Positions 1 to 8,834 of a stretch of DNA of 32,169 nt are shown piece by piece. The stretch spans positions 1 to 32,169 of the forward strand of contig NZ_CYSG01000026.1 of the NCBI RefSeq assembly GCF_001457775.1, given 5' to 3'. Numbering within the stretch: position 1 is the stretch's first letter; each line of letters begins with the position of its first letter. Below the pieces are notes generated by a model that did no database searches, was not told the origin of the DNA, and worked only from the letters and a program-made list of their open reading frames with translations. The DNA is from Phaeobacter sp. CECT 5382 (lineage in GTDB: Bacteria; Pseudomonadota; Alphaproteobacteria; Rhodobacterales; Rhodobacteraceae). A program made the translations under genes and the position numbers.

Positions 1-55
1 ATTCCGTCCGGGGAAAGGGGAAGTCCCCTCAGAAACCGATTTGTGCAACAAAGCC
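1..55 (+). mobile_element. Right end of an IS5-like insertion sequence (partial)
   Basis: The last 18 bases (38-55), GATTTGTGCAACAAAGCC, match the end at 13963-13980 with one difference. Their reverse complement matches the left end at 10941. The preceding stretch with AAGGGGAAG also resembles 13935-13950, which lies just after an IS5-type transposase stop. The transposase belonging to this end would lie left of the window on the plus strand. Confidence 0.75.
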
Positions 56-625
56 ATGCCCCACCCTCATTTTCCAGCTTCTGTTTTAGCGGCCCAAGTC
101 GCCATGATGCGAGGTTTAGCCCGCTTGCTCTGTCTAAGTGGTCTCTGTGCTGACATCGTAGGAAATGCAGGATCATGTCCGTAAGTCCGTCTCGCACAGG
201 TAAGGTCGGCCCAGACCTGCCGTCGGTGCCAAACACGTCTAACGGCGGCTCCCAGCCCAAAGCAGACCCGTCTGATCCCGGCTCTTGCCTATGCAGCATC
301 TGCAGGACGGGCGGAAAGCAGAAGTTCGCTGCAGGTGAAAGGTTGGGCGTCAGACAGGCAGAAGCGGCCATTCAGGCCCGCGCAGACCGAAACCCATATG
401 CTTTCTGCGCACCAAGGTCGGCTGTGCGCAAAAAGCAAACTTAAGCATTTGAGTTCATTGCTAACGCAGAAATCGTTGGCGCTTGCGGCACACCATATTC
501 GGCAATGCAGTGCATTTCGCCTAAACAGTCATTCGGGAAAAATGGATTTTCCTGCCGTGCGCTGACCCAACAATCGGGTCAACGCCTTTGTAGATTTCCT
601 TGCCACGACGTTGCGCGGTGAGTTG
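56..625. other. Gene-free stretch between the IS end and the catabolic operon
   Basis: I see no convincing gene here. The open frames are short, lack ribosome-binding sites and have no recognisable protein features. A weak 6-bp inverted repeat, TGACCC/GGGTCA (563-581), lies downstream of the operon's last gene but has no T-run in the minus direction, so it is not a clear terminator. The stretch is probably degenerate intergenic DNA left around the IS insertion. Confidence 0.5.
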
Positions 626-1453
626 TTATGTGATCCTCAATATGCAACGCGCTTCGCTTGGTGTTGCGACCGGTCGCTGATGTTGCGCGCAGATATCAGC
701 GACACGTTGCACCAGCGCGGCATTCGAAGGAGCAAGCTGCGTCTTGTTGAAGCGGATGTTGTCCTCAAGCCCTGTGCGCGCATGGCCCCCCGACGACACC
801 GACCATTCATTCAAAACCATCTGATTTGCACCAATCCCGGCTGCACACCACTGGGCATCTTCGCCAAACAGGCGTTTGACGGTCTGTACGTAAAAGTCGA
901 ACACTTGGCGATCTGCAGGCATGGCGTTTTTTACCCCCATCACGAATTGTACATATGGGGTATCTTTGATCTGACCGCGTCTGTGCATGTCTGCGGCCTT
1001 CAGAATGTGGGACAGATCAAAGGCTTCGATCTCCGGCTTGATAGCATGGGACATCATTTCAGCCGCGAGCCAGTCCACAAGGTCAGGTGGGTTTTCATAA
1101 ACCCGCTTGGGGAAATTGTTTGACCCCACCGAAAGCGAGGCCATGTCGGGGCCCAGTGGCAGCATGCCCCCCCGTGTTTGGCCTGCCCCTGACCGCCCCC
1201 CCGTAGAGAACTGGATGATCATGCCGGGGCAATGTTTTTCGACACCTTCTTTCAGCGCTGCGAATTTTCCAGGGTCACTGGACGGGGTTTCGTCGTCATT
1301 GCGCACATGGGCATGCACGATGCTTGCCCCCGCCTCAAAAGCCGCATGTGTGCTTTCAATTTGCTCGGAGACAGTGATCGGGACGGCCGGGTTATCCACC
1401 TTGCGCGGCAAGCTCCCGGTGATCGCGACACAGATGATACAAGGCGCGTTCAT
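626..1453 (-). CDS. BKACE / DUF849 beta-keto acid cleavage enzyme
   Basis: This 275-residue protein belongs to the BKACE (3-keto-5-aminohexanoate cleavage enzyme-like) family. These are zinc enzymes that react a beta-keto acid with acetyl-CoA to give acetoacetate and the CoA ester of the shortened acid. The sequence shows the zinc motif HAH (His47, His49), the FSTGGRSG substrate loop (82-89), and GGHARTGLEDN (222-232), which supplies Arg226, zinc ligand Glu230 and Asp231. Length and C-terminus (ATPSEARCIL) look complete. Its ATG overlaps the dioxygenase stop as ATGA, so the two are translationally coupled. It is the last gene of an operon that makes 3-oxoadipate, itself a beta-keto acid. I therefore infer that 3-oxoadipate is the substrate, yielding succinyl-CoA and acetoacetate. 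The family call is firm; the substrate is inference from context. Confidence 0.9.
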   Translation of the reverse strand: MNAPCIICVAITGSLPRKVDNPAVPITVSEQIESTHAAFEAGASIVHAHVRNDDETPSSDPGKFAALKEGVEKHCPGMIIQFSTGGRSGAGQTRGGMLPLGPDMASLSVGSNNFPKRVYENPPDLVDWLAAEMMSHAIKPEIEAFDLSHILKAADMHRRGQIKDTPYVQFVMGVKNAMPADRQVFDFYVQTVKRLFGEDAQWCAAGIGANQMVLNEWSVSSGGHARTGLEDNIRFNKTQLAPSNAALVQRVADICAQHQRPVATPSEARCILRIT

Positions 1454-2334
1454 GTGTTTGGGGCCAATACAAAATCATGGACCACTTCGTAGTAAGGGCC
1501 ATCAAAGCCAGCCTCTGCGATGCGGGCCGGGTCTTTGACCAACTCAAACTTGGCGAGCAGGCTTTCTTTCACGCCAAAGACCGCATCCGAATGGATGTAA
1601 GGATCGTCAGGATCAAAGATATGTGTGATCAATGTCTCAAATCCATCTGCCTCGAGAATGTAGTGCAAATGCGCAGGCCTGAAGGGATGGCGCCCAAGTT
1701 TTTCGAGCATTTGGCCAACAGGACCATCATCGGGAATGGGGTAGAATTTTGGCTTTACCCCTTTGAAATGATATGTGCCATCCGACCCAGTGCGAAACAC
1801 GCCGCGCAGATTAAAGTCGGGCTGAAGTCCTTTTTGCTGAACATCATAAAATCCCTCGTCATTTGCCTGCCAGACATCGATCTTAACGCCCTTGATCGGA
1901 GCGCCATCGGTACCAAGGATGCGGCCCTTGACCAACATTGGTTCACCCTTTTCGTCAAGGCAGATGTCAGACCCCATGGGCAACTCTGGTGCATCCGGCA
2001 CATGAAACGGGCCAAGCACGGTGGATTCTGATGCGCCTGATGGCTTGCGGTTGTTGATGGCATCGACCAGCATTGACACCCCAAGGCTATCTGACAGCAG
2101 GATAAACTCTTGTCGCCAATCATCGCAGGTGTGCCCTACTTTAGTGAGGAACTGGATCGCTTCGAACCATTCTTCCTGCGTCGGCTCGATCTCTTTTACG
2201 GCAGCGTGCAGATGTTTGGTGATCGCACCCATAACTTCAGCAAGGCGTGCGTGTTTTGCCTCTGCATTGCGACTGATCACAACCTCGGCGGAATTTTCTT
2301 CGGTGAAATAACCCTGTTCTTGTGTGGACATCAT
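1450..2334 (-). CDS. Intradiol ring-cleavage dioxygenase, probably hydroxyquinol 1,2-dioxygenase
   Basis: This 294-residue non-haem Fe(III) intradiol dioxygenase has an N-terminal helical dimerisation domain (about 1-105) and a catalytic beta-sandwich. The expected iron ligands are visible: Tyr163 (EGFYD), Tyr198 (KFYPIPDDGP), and His222 and His224 (RPAHLHYI), at nearly the classical catechol-dioxygenase spacing. The ESTVLGPFHV and PFRPAHLHYIL segments resemble hydroxyquinol dioxygenases more than catechol ones. Hydroxyquinol cleavage gives maleylacetate, which fits the maleylacetate reductase at the operon's start. Two adjacent ATGs are possible starts (2334 or 2331); an AGGA sits just upstream, and the second ATG has the better spacing. 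The gene begins 6 nt after the monooxygenase stop. Chlorocatechol or catechol activity cannot be excluded from sequence alone. Confidence 0.9.
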   Translation of the reverse strand: MMSTQEQGYFTEENSAEVVISRNAEAKHARLAEVMGAITKHLHAAVKEIEPTQEEWFEAIQFLTKVGHTCDDWRQEFILLSDSLGVSMLVDAINNRKPSGASESTVLGPFHVPDAPELPMGSDICLDEKGEPMLVKGRILGTDGAPIKGVKIDVWQANDEGFYDVQQKGLQPDFNLRGVFRTGSDGTYHFKGVKPKFYPIPDDGPVGQMLEKLGRHPFRPAHLHYILEADGFETLITHIFDPDDPYIHSDAVFGVKESLLAKFELVKDPARIAEAGFDGPYYEVVHDFVLAPNT

Positions 2335-2340
2335 GTTTTC

Positions 2341-4095
2341 CTATCGTGCCAGAATTGAAGTCAGAACGCGGGTCAGCTCCGCTACTGGATCATCCGCCAT
2401 CGCGTCATTGCGCCAGCAGACATGTTGATCGGGTCGGGTCAGAATGCAGCCCGCATCGCCCACTTCACGCGCGCGGGCCCAATCGCCAGTGTGATCGACA
2501 TATTCCTGACGCGGGCCAATAACATGCGCCTCTAGTTTGATGCCCAACTCCTTGGCAACTTTTTCTGCAGCCTCTGCCCAGCCTTTGCCGCCAAGGCCAG
2601 TGAAGAGCGTGAACGCCCCACTACCCGCGAGGTCAAGCGTTGAGTGCTTGTCGCCTTTTTCGTCAAAGAGCCAGGCATGTGGAATACGTGCGCCGGGCCA
2701 TGTGGTTGGCTGATAATGAAGGTCCGCATCCAAGGCAAAATCGGGTTCGATTTGGCCATCCGTCACAGCCGCAGCTGAGGCATAGCGCTGGTTCATTTCA
2801 ACACCATGCGCATCAAATTCGTACTTCTTGAACGCAATGGCTGAATTCAACGCAGCGCGTTGTCCCTCTGCCTCAGGTGTCGTGTCACATCGCGCATCCA
2901 TGTTGGCTTTGATCTGCTCAATGTCCGCCCCGCCCGTCATGCCGAGCGCCTCAAAAATTGGACCGAATTCACCGATAGACTGGTTTGCTCGAGTCACGAT
3001 CTGTTTTGCCACAGGCGCGCGCTCGGCCGTGTAGCTGTCTAGCAAACTCTCGCCTGCTTCACCTTTGACCACGGCGGCCATTTTCCAACACAGGTTGAAT
3101 GCGTCTTGAATGGAGGTGTTCGAGCCAAGCCCATTTGAAGGCGGATGCCGGTGCGCCGCGTCACCCATGATGAACACGCGCCCTTTGGACATTTCAGTCG
3201 CGTAGGTATCGTTTACCGTCCAGGTGTTGGCGCTGATGAGATCAATCTCAAGCTCTGGATCACCAACCAATTGGCGGGCCACATCTGTCGCCATCGCCTC
3301 GTCCACCACAGGAGCGGGTTCGTTGATATCGTAGCCCCAAACGATCAGCCATTCGTTCCAGGGGCGGATCGCGCGGATCAGACCCATGCCGATCCCACCG
3401 ACATTCGCGCCGGGCTGCATCACCCAATAAAGCACCGAAGGGCGATGGGCGACATATTTGGTCAGGTCAGCGCGGAAGTAGATATTCATCGACCCGCCAA
3501 CACCCATTTGGCCTTCGAAAGGCAAACCTTCGTTCTCAGCCACCAGTGAATTGCCACCATCTGCACCAATTAGATATTTCGAGCGAATGGTGATTTCCTT
3601 GCCCGTCATGCGATCAAGGCAGGTGGTTGTCACGCCCTCTGCATCTTGAACGTGAGATTTGTATTCCGTGCTCATCCGGGCTCGGGTGCCGCGCTTGCAG
3701 GCCGTTTTGAACAGAATGGGTTCCATGAAGGTCTGCGGCAGATCGTTCATGAGGCTGGGCGAGGACAGCAGGTGTTCCGCCTTGGACAAGGGATGCGTCC
3801 CCCAGGATTTCATACGCCCAATTTCTTCGCCTGCAAGGCTTTCGCAGAACACGTTTTCGCCCATAAGGCTCTGGTCCATTGCATTGAGGTAGACCTCGTG
3901 CTCCACCTCTTTGCCCAGATCCCGCAGCACTTCCATCGTGCGTTGGTTGGTGATGTGCGCGCGTGGCGTGTTTGCCAGCCAGTGATACCGGTTGATGACG
4001 ATATTCTCGACACCGTAGCTGGACAACAGGGCTCCGCTTGTGGAGCCAGCAGGCCCGGTACCGATGATCAAAACCTCTGTCGTGATATCTGCCAT
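2341..4095 (-). CDS. FAD-dependent aromatic monooxygenase (phenol hydroxylase / TfdB-like)
   Basis: This 584-residue single-component flavoprotein hydroxylase has the dinucleotide motif GTGPAG (12-17) near the N-terminus, the NADPH/FAD DG motif in IGADGGNS (176-183), and the second FAD motif MGDAAHRHPP (310-319). A C-terminal thioredoxin-like domain is typical of the phenol-hydroxylase branch. I chose the ATG at 4095 over an upstream in-frame start because GAGGAGA lies just before it and the longer start would run into livM; the gap to the livM stop is 4 nt. By context it should produce hydroxyquinol for the next enzyme, for example from resorcinol or by decarboxylative hydroxylation of a dihydroxybenzoate. 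The transporter in the operon favours an acidic substrate. The exact substrate cannot be read from the sequence; a chlorophenol role has no other support here. Confidence 0.85.
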   Translation of the reverse strand: MADITTEVLIIGTGPAGSTSGALLSSYGVENIVINRYHWLANTPRAHITNQRTMEVLRDLGKEVEHEVYLNAMDQSLMGENVFCESLAGEEIGRMKSWGTHPLSKAEHLLSSPSLMNDLPQTFMEPILFKTACKRGTRARMSTEYKSHVQDAEGVTTTCLDRMTGKEITIRSKYLIGADGGNSLVAENEGLPFEGQMGVGGSMNIYFRADLTKYVAHRPSVLYWVMQPGANVGGIGMGLIRAIRPWNEWLIVWGYDINEPAPVVDEAMATDVARQLVGDPELEIDLISANTWTVNDTYATEMSKGRVFIMGDAAHRHPPSNGLGSNTSIQDAFNLCWKMAAVVKGEAGESLLDSYTAERAPVAKQIVTRANQSIGEFGPIFEALGMTGGADIEQIKANMDARCDTTPEAEGQRAALNSAIAFKKYEFDAHGVEMNQRYASAAAVTDGQIEPDFALDADLHYQPTTWPGARIPHAWLFDEKGDKHSTLDLAGSGAFTLFTGLGGKGWAEAAEKVAKELGIKLEAHVIGPRQEYVDHTGDWARAREVGDAGCILTRPDQHVCWRNDAMADDPVAELTRVLTSILAR

Positions 4096-4099
4096 GAGT

Positions 4100-5155
4100 T
4101 TATTTCTCCTCAAGTTTGAGTCTGCCACCACTCAGGCGGCGGCGTATTGGAAAAAGGTGAAGCCCGGTGCGTTCGGAGACGAGCCCCCAAAGGCCACGTG
4201 GGGCGACCAGCATGATCGCGATGGCCAGCACACCAAGGGTCATAAGATACCAGCTGCCAAAATCAGCGAGCAGGGATTGCAGCGCAAAGAACACAAGCAC
4301 TCCGAGGATCGGGCCCTCAATGGTGCCGATGCCGCCGATGACAACAATGAAAATCACATAGGCCGTCCAGTCGGTGACGCTAAAGGCCGCGTCTGGGCTG
4401 ATGCGGGCTTTTTGCATATAGATCAGCCCCCCTGCGAGCCCGGTGCCAAAAGCGGAGCTCAGGAACACGATCCATTTCATCCGCCCTGCATCCACACCAA
4501 CGGATTCTGCAGCCTGGGTGTTGTCACGCACTGCGGCCAAAGCAAGCCCGCGCCGCGTGCGCAGCAACCAGTAGATGCAGCCGATTGTCACAAGAGCCAG
4601 CACCAGTGCCAGCCAATAGGCCAGGATATCGCGTGCCGCGGCTGAGCGCACATCAAGCGTCTCTTTGATGAGATCAACGAACCACATGTCGCGGGTTGCG
4701 TCACGGGGCAAGGATGTACCGGTTCCGCCGCCCAGGGTTTTCCATTGGGCAACCAGCAAGCGCACCACTTCGGCGATGACCCAGGTACCGATGGCAAAAT
4801 AGGCGCCATTGAGGCGGAAAGCGAAAAACGCGGTGGGTACAGCGATCACTAGTGCTGCGATGCCTGCAAAAAGGATCGCGGGAACTGGATCAACGCCCCA
4901 AAGGATCACCGCGCCGAACAGCGCGTAGGCGCCGATGCCGACCAGGGCCTGTTGTCCAATGCTGACGAGCCCGCTGTATCCTGCAAGCAGGTTCCAGAAC
5001 TGAGCCAGAACCAGCATCGTTAGGATGAAAAACATGTCCTGAATGGTGCTGCGACCTGCAAAGAACGGCAGCGCGATCAAAACGACGATCACGACGATGC
5101 CAAGGAGCGCAGCAATCCGTGAGGCGGGGGTTTGGATTGTTACAGAATATGCCAT
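4100..5155 (-). CDS. livM: LivM-type ABC transporter permease
   Basis: This 351-residue inner-membrane protein has about nine to ten hydrophobic segments. It carries the LivM-family features GYSGLVSIGQQALVGIGAY (near residue 60) and GGIGTIEGPILGVLVFF (near 275), the cytoplasmic loop that contacts the ATPase. It pairs with LivH to form the channel of a HAAT (branched-chain amino acid type) importer. Its ATG overlaps the livH stop as TGATG. Members of this family often carry aromatic acids when encoded beside aromatic catabolic genes, and I infer that here. The symbol denotes the family and does not imply leucine transport. Confidence 0.92.
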   Translation of the reverse strand: MAYSVTIQTPASRIAALLGIVVIVVLIALPFFAGRSTIQDMFFILTMLVLAQFWNLLAGYSGLVSIGQQALVGIGAYALFGAVILWGVDPVPAILFAGIAALVIAVPTAFFAFRLNGAYFAIGTWVIAEVVRLLVAQWKTLGGGTGTSLPRDATRDMWFVDLIKETLDVRSAAARDILAYWLALVLALVTIGCIYWLLRTRRGLALAAVRDNTQAAESVGVDAGRMKWIVFLSSAFGTGLAGGLIYMQKARISPDAAFSVTDWTAYVIFIVVIGGIGTIEGPILGVLVFFALQSLLADFGSWYLMTLGVLAIAIMLVAPRGLWGLVSERTGLHLFPIRRRLSGGRLKLEEK

Positions 5156-6018
5156 CAGTCACTCGCTCTTGGAAATAGGCCACGGGGTCGAATAAGGAGC
5201 ACCAAAAGAAACGCTATATGCCCGGAAAGGATTTGCCATTCGGGATTGATGGCCGCGCCCAGTGTTTGGGCCACCCCAATGATGACCCCGCCCAGTAGCG
5301 TGCCCCAGAGCGAGCCAAGACCACCGATGATAACGGCCTCGAAGGCATAGATCAGGCGGGCAGGACCGATATTGGGGTCAAAATTTGCACGCAAGCCAAG
5401 GTAGAGCGCCGCGATTGTGACGATCACTAGGGCAATGCCTGTGGCGGTTGCAAAGATGTTAGCGGGCTTGATGCCCATCAGGCTTGCGGTGATCGCATCA
5501 TCGGATGTCGCACGAAAGGCGCGGCCAAGCTCGGTTCGATAAAACAGCTGGTTTAGCCCAACGATCACCAAAACAGCAGAGCCAAAGGTCAGCAACGGCA
5601 TGACACCCAGAGTGATTGGCCCAATATCAAGAGAGGCCGTTGTCAGCGCATTTGTCGGCAAGCGTTGGCTATCAGCAGAGAAGCCTTCCAGAAGTGCGTT
5701 TTGCAACGCAATCGACAGACCAAATGTCACCAGAAGGGGCGGCAGGATATCATCCCCCAGAGTTCGGTTCAGCAGGTGCTTTTGCAGAACATAGCCAAAC
5801 ACAAACATCAGAGGCATTGCGATGAGAACAGCGATAAAAGGGGAAATGCCCAGCAAGGTCACCAGCACTAAAATGAGGTAAGCGCCCATCACAATCAGAT
5901 CGCCATGCGCGAGGTTCACCAGGCGCATGATGCCGAACACAAGGCTCAGACCTGAGGCGAAAAGTGCGTAAAGGCCACCCAAGAGGATGCCTTGAATGAT
6001 TGTATCGATCCAGATCAA
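5155..6018 (-). CDS. livH: LivH-type ABC transporter permease
   Basis: This 287-residue permease has the classic LivH N-terminus (GGLYALFASGLSLVFGIMR, then LVNLAHGDLIVMGAY) and the conserved GGLGSLWGTLLGGVIIG loop near the C-terminus. The start appears to be TTG at 6018, overlapping the livF stop (TTGA). GGAG lies 7 nt upstream, and no ATG occurs in frame before the conserved MRLVNLAHG motif. It forms the second half of the transport channel with LivM. The weak start codon and overlap suggest translation is coupled to livF. Confidence 0.92.
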   Translation of the reverse strand: MIWIDTIIQGILLGGLYALFASGLSLVFGIMRLVNLAHGDLIVMGAYLILVLVTLLGISPFIAVLIAMPLMFVFGYVLQKHLLNRTLGDDILPPLLVTFGLSIALQNALLEGFSADSQRLPTNALTTASLDIGPITLGVMPLLTFGSAVLVIVGLNQLFYRTELGRAFRATSDDAITASLMGIKPANIFATATGIALVIVTIAALYLGLRANFDPNIGPARLIYAFEAVIIGGLGSLWGTLLGGVIIGVAQTLGAAINPEWQILSGHIAFLLVLLIRPRGLFPRASD

Positions 6019-6722
6019 TGGCCTGCTCCGAAATATGCGTCGTGAATGTCGTCGCGCGAGAGGCTATCGGGCGTGCCCGTCAGGGTGACGCGCCCCTCCA
6101 TCATGCAATAGACACGGTCGGCGACGGCCATGGCCTGCGCGATGTCCTGTTCCACCACGATCAACGATGCGCCCGCCGTTTTGATCTGTGGAATGGCTTG
6201 GTAAATGTCCTTGATGACGACGGGCGCAAGGCCGAGACTGATTTCATCGCAAAGAAGCACGCGCGGGTTGCTCATCAGGGCGCGGCCAATGGCGACCATC
6301 TGTTGCTGACCACCTGATAGCGCCGTCCCCGGGTTGTTACGCCGCTCGCCCAGGATCGGGAACAGCTCATAAACAGTGTCCAGCGTCCAATGCCCCTTGA
6401 TTTTGCGCCCGTAGGTGCCGATCAAAAGATTCTCTTCGACGCTGAGAGACGGGAAAAGCCTGCGCCCTTCCGGCACCATCGCGACGCCTTGGGACATGAT
6501 CTCATCTGCGGGGGACGCGCCAATTGGGGTGCCATCATAGGTGACCGCATTGGGATCATTGCGCAAAACGCCAGAGATCGAACGCATGAGCGTTGTCTTG
6601 CCGGCCCCATTCGCGCCGATGATGGCAATGGTTTCAGCCTCACCCAATTCGATATCGACGCCAAAGAGCGCTTGAAAATCTCCGTAGTGGGCGGTCAGCT
6701 CTTTTGTTTGCAAAAGACTCAT
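6015..6722 (-). CDS. livF: LivF-type ABC transporter ATP-binding protein
   Basis: This 235-residue cytoplasmic ATPase shows Walker A GANGAGKTT (about 35-43), the ABC signature LSGGQQQM (about 135-142) and Walker B VLLCDEISLGLAP, followed by the conserved switch region. The length is normal for LivF. The ATG overlaps the livG stop as TGATG and its stop overlaps the livH start, so livG-livF-livH-livM read as one coupled block. It energises the importer together with LivG. Confidence 0.93.
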   Translation of the reverse strand: MSLLQTKELTAHYGDFQALFGVDIELGEAETIAIIGANGAGKTTLMRSISGVLRNDPNAVTYDGTPIGASPADEIMSQGVAMVPEGRRLFPSLSVEENLLIGTYGRKIKGHWTLDTVYELFPILGERRNNPGTALSGGQQQMVAIGRALMSNPRVLLCDEISLGLAPVVIKDIYQAIPQIKTAGASLIVVEQDIAQAMAVADRVYCMMEGRVTLTGTPDSLSRDDIHDAYFGAGH

Positions 6723-7441
6723 CAGACGTCGATCCCCAGGTAAATTTCACGAACTTCACGGCTTGCCATGATTTCTTCCGGGTCACCCAGGCCGATGACT
6801 TTGCCGAAATCCAGCACCAGTAAGCGCTCAACCACCGAGGTCAGCGCGTGTAGAACATGTTCAATCCAGATGATTGTGACGCCCTGGGCATGGATGTCTT
6901 TGATTGTACGGATCAGGGCCTGACACTCGCCTTCCGTCAAGCCGCCTGCAATTTCATCCAGCAACAACAGTTTGGGCTGCGTCGCCATGGCGCGTGAAAG
7001 CTCCAGACGCTTGCGTTCCAGCAGCGACAACTGGCCTGCAGGCCTGTTCGCTTGGGCGATCAGTTCCGTACGCTCCAACACCTCGGCGCAATCATCACGC
7101 ACCGCCGCTTCGGACATGTTGCGTCCATGGGTCGCGGCGACCAGGAGGTTCTCGTAGACTGTCATTTTTCCAAAGGGCTGCGGGATTTGAAACGACCGTC
7201 CGATCCCTGTCAGGCAGCGTTCCATCGCAGAGACTTTGGTCACGTCGCGCCCTTCAAAATGAATGCTGCCCTGATCGGCGCGGATGTTGCCGGTGATGAG
7301 ATTAAACAGGGTCGATTTACCCGCACCATTTGGCCCGATAATCCCGAGCGCCTGGCCCTGAGGGACATCAAAGCTGGCATCGTTGGTGACCGTCAATGCG
7401 CCAAAGCTTTTGGAAACGGATTGGAGTGATAGGATCGACAT
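6722..7441 (-). CDS. livG: LivG-type ABC transporter ATP-binding protein
   Basis: This 239-residue ATPase has Walker A GPNGAGKST, a Q-loop region GIGRSFQIPQPF, a signature helix around LSLLERKRLELSRAMA (a LivG-style variant in place of LSGGQ) and Walker B LLLLDEIAGGL. The start is taken at the ATG at 7441 (MSILSLQSV) because GGAAAA precedes it. A longer in-frame start at 7474 would add an unconserved leader. A 93-bp gap with a GC hairpin separates it from the binding-protein gene, the only sizeable gap inside the operon. Confidence 0.92.
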   Translation of the reverse strand: MSILSLQSVSKSFGALTVTNDASFDVPQGQALGIIGPNGAGKSTLFNLITGNIRADQGSIHFEGRDVTKVSAMERCLTGIGRSFQIPQPFGKMTVYENLLVAATHGRNMSEAAVRDDCAEVLERTELIAQANRPAGQLSLLERKRLELSRAMATQPKLLLLDEIAGGLTEGECQALIRTIKDIHAQGVTIIWIEHVLHALTSVVERLLVLDFGKVIGLGDPEEIMASREVREIYLGIDV

Positions 7442-7493
7442 AGCATTTTCCAAGACCCGAAAACCTGGGGCCATCTAACAAAAGAGAGAGGGA

Positions 7494-7521
7494 TGCGCCC
7501 CGACAAGAGCAGCGGGGCGCA
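7494..7521 (-). terminator. GC-rich hairpin between the binding-protein gene and livG (attenuator or mRNA stabiliser)
   Basis: The arms TGCGCCCCG and CGGGGCGCA form a perfect 9-bp stem with a 10-nt loop, just downstream of the solute-binding protein stop. In the minus direction it is followed by the T-rich but imperfect run TCCCTCTCTCTTTTG. Binding proteins are usually needed in excess over their membrane partners. A partial terminator or 3'-end stabiliser at this place would give that ratio, but the function is inferred. Confidence 0.55.
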
Positions 7522-7534
7522 GGCTTGGCAGACC

Positions 7535-8809
7535 TCAGGAGATTTCTTCCATCGCGCCGCCTGCCGGAATGATTGGATGATCGGAGTTGTCCACAATCAC
7601 TAGATCGTAGCCGCCGCCGTCTTTAAGGCGCCATTGCCCTCCCACGAGCGGGGTCTTGGCAACGTTCTGCGCCGCGATAGGCGGCAGGCCTGCGCCATCA
7701 AAGGCGATGCGGCCAACCATTGTATCCAGTTGTGTTGCGGCGATTGCAGAGGTGACTTCATCAGGATCACGGCTGTCTTTTACACGCCCCATGACATTTG
7801 CTGCCATCTCGAACAGGGCATGTACAAAGCCTATTGGCTGGGTCCAATGCTTGCCAGTCGCAGCCGAATAACCTGCGGCAAGATCGCCTGCGGATTGACC
7901 TGTGAGTGAAGACGTAAAGGGATGCGACGGCGACCACCAGACTTCCGAACTCAGGTTGTGACCGTGAGCGCCGAGTGACTCGACGGCTTGCGGGAACAGG
8001 ATCGCTTTGCCGATGCTGGCGGCCTTTGGGTTGAACCCCTGCTGTTTGGCCTGTGTCCAGAAGGTGGTGAAATCTGGCGGAATGGGAACGCCGGTGACGA
8101 TCTCGCAACTGGCTGCCTTGAAAGCATTGATTTGCGCGCTGAAGTCATCGGTGAGGTTCTGATAACGGCCCGTATCGGTCAGGTTAAACCCCTGGGCATC
8201 CAGCACCGGTGGGAAGCCTATATTTGGATCCCCCCAGGCATTGCCGTCCCCATCATTTGGGAAAATGGCCCCGACCGATTTATTGGTATCGAGCTGGTTC
8301 CACATGGCAGTGAAGGTGGAAATGACATCCTCCAGCCCCCAGAAGAAGTGGAAGCTGAAATCAAACGGCCGCCAGCTATTGGGATCGCCAGGGTTGCCCT
8401 GCTGACCGATAAAATAGGGCTGCCAAGGCGCGACGGTGGAGATCACAGGGATCTCTTCTGACTCGCAGGTCGTTGCGACCGGATTTGTCGTTTCCGGTGT
8501 CGAAGCCACAAGCATCATGTCGATTTCGTCGTCGATAATCAGCTCTTTGGCGACTTCGGCGGCGCGGTTTGGGTTGGACTGGCTGTCCTTGACGATCACT
8601 TCGAAGTTGGCACCGGCATCAGAATTCAGGAACCCGTCGATGATGAATTTATCGGCATCCGAAAAGGCCGCTAGTGGACCCGACTGTGGGCTGACATAGC
8701 CAAGGCGGATTTTTGCACCCTGCGCCAGGGCAGGAGCAGCAAGCCCTCCTGCAGCCAGCGTGAGACCTGTTGCGGCGGATGATTGAAGTAGCTTACGGCG
8801 TGATAGCAT
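7535..8809 (-). CDS. Periplasmic substrate-binding protein of the Liv-type ABC transporter (Tat-exported)
   Basis: This 424-residue protein has a twin-arginine-like leader (SRRKLLQSSAATG at 3-15, hydrophobic stretch, cleavage near APALAQ at 30). The mature part is a type I periplasmic binding fold beginning IRLGYVSPQSGPLAAF. GGGAGGACATT precedes the ATG. It should capture the imported substrate and deliver it to LivHM. Tat export implies folding in the cytoplasm, common for binding proteins in this order. It sits between maleylacetate reductase and livG, so the ligand is likely the aromatic precursor of the pathway; the ligand is not identifiable from sequence. Confidence 0.9.
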   Translation of the reverse strand: MLSRRKLLQSSAATGLTLAAGGLAAPALAQGAKIRLGYVSPQSGPLAAFSDADKFIIDGFLNSDAGANFEVIVKDSQSNPNRAAEVAKELIIDDEIDMMLVASTPETTNPVATTCESEEIPVISTVAPWQPYFIGQQGNPGDPNSWRPFDFSFHFFWGLEDVISTFTAMWNQLDTNKSVGAIFPNDGDGNAWGDPNIGFPPVLDAQGFNLTDTGRYQNLTDDFSAQINAFKAASCEIVTGVPIPPDFTTFWTQAKQQGFNPKAASIGKAILFPQAVESLGAHGHNLSSEVWWSPSHPFTSSLTGQSAGDLAAGYSAATGKHWTQPIGFVHALFEMAANVMGRVKDSRDPDEVTSAIAATQLDTMVGRIAFDGAGLPPIAAQNVAKTPLVGGQWRLKDGGGYDLVIVDNSDHPIIPAGGAMEEIS

Positions 8810-8834
8810 AATGTCCTCCCAAACATCGTGATGC

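Noticed and set aside
175-565. Short plus-strand open frames before the BKACE gene
   Set aside because: Ser/Arg/Ala-rich products without start signals or domains, in scarred DNA beside an IS end.
626-4095. Chlorophenol / 2,4-D degradation module (tfd-like)
   Set aside because: The monooxygenase resembles TfdB and maleylacetate reductase resembles TfdF, but there is no chloromuconate cycloisomerase or dienelactone hydrolase, and the dioxygenase looks like the hydroxyquinol type.
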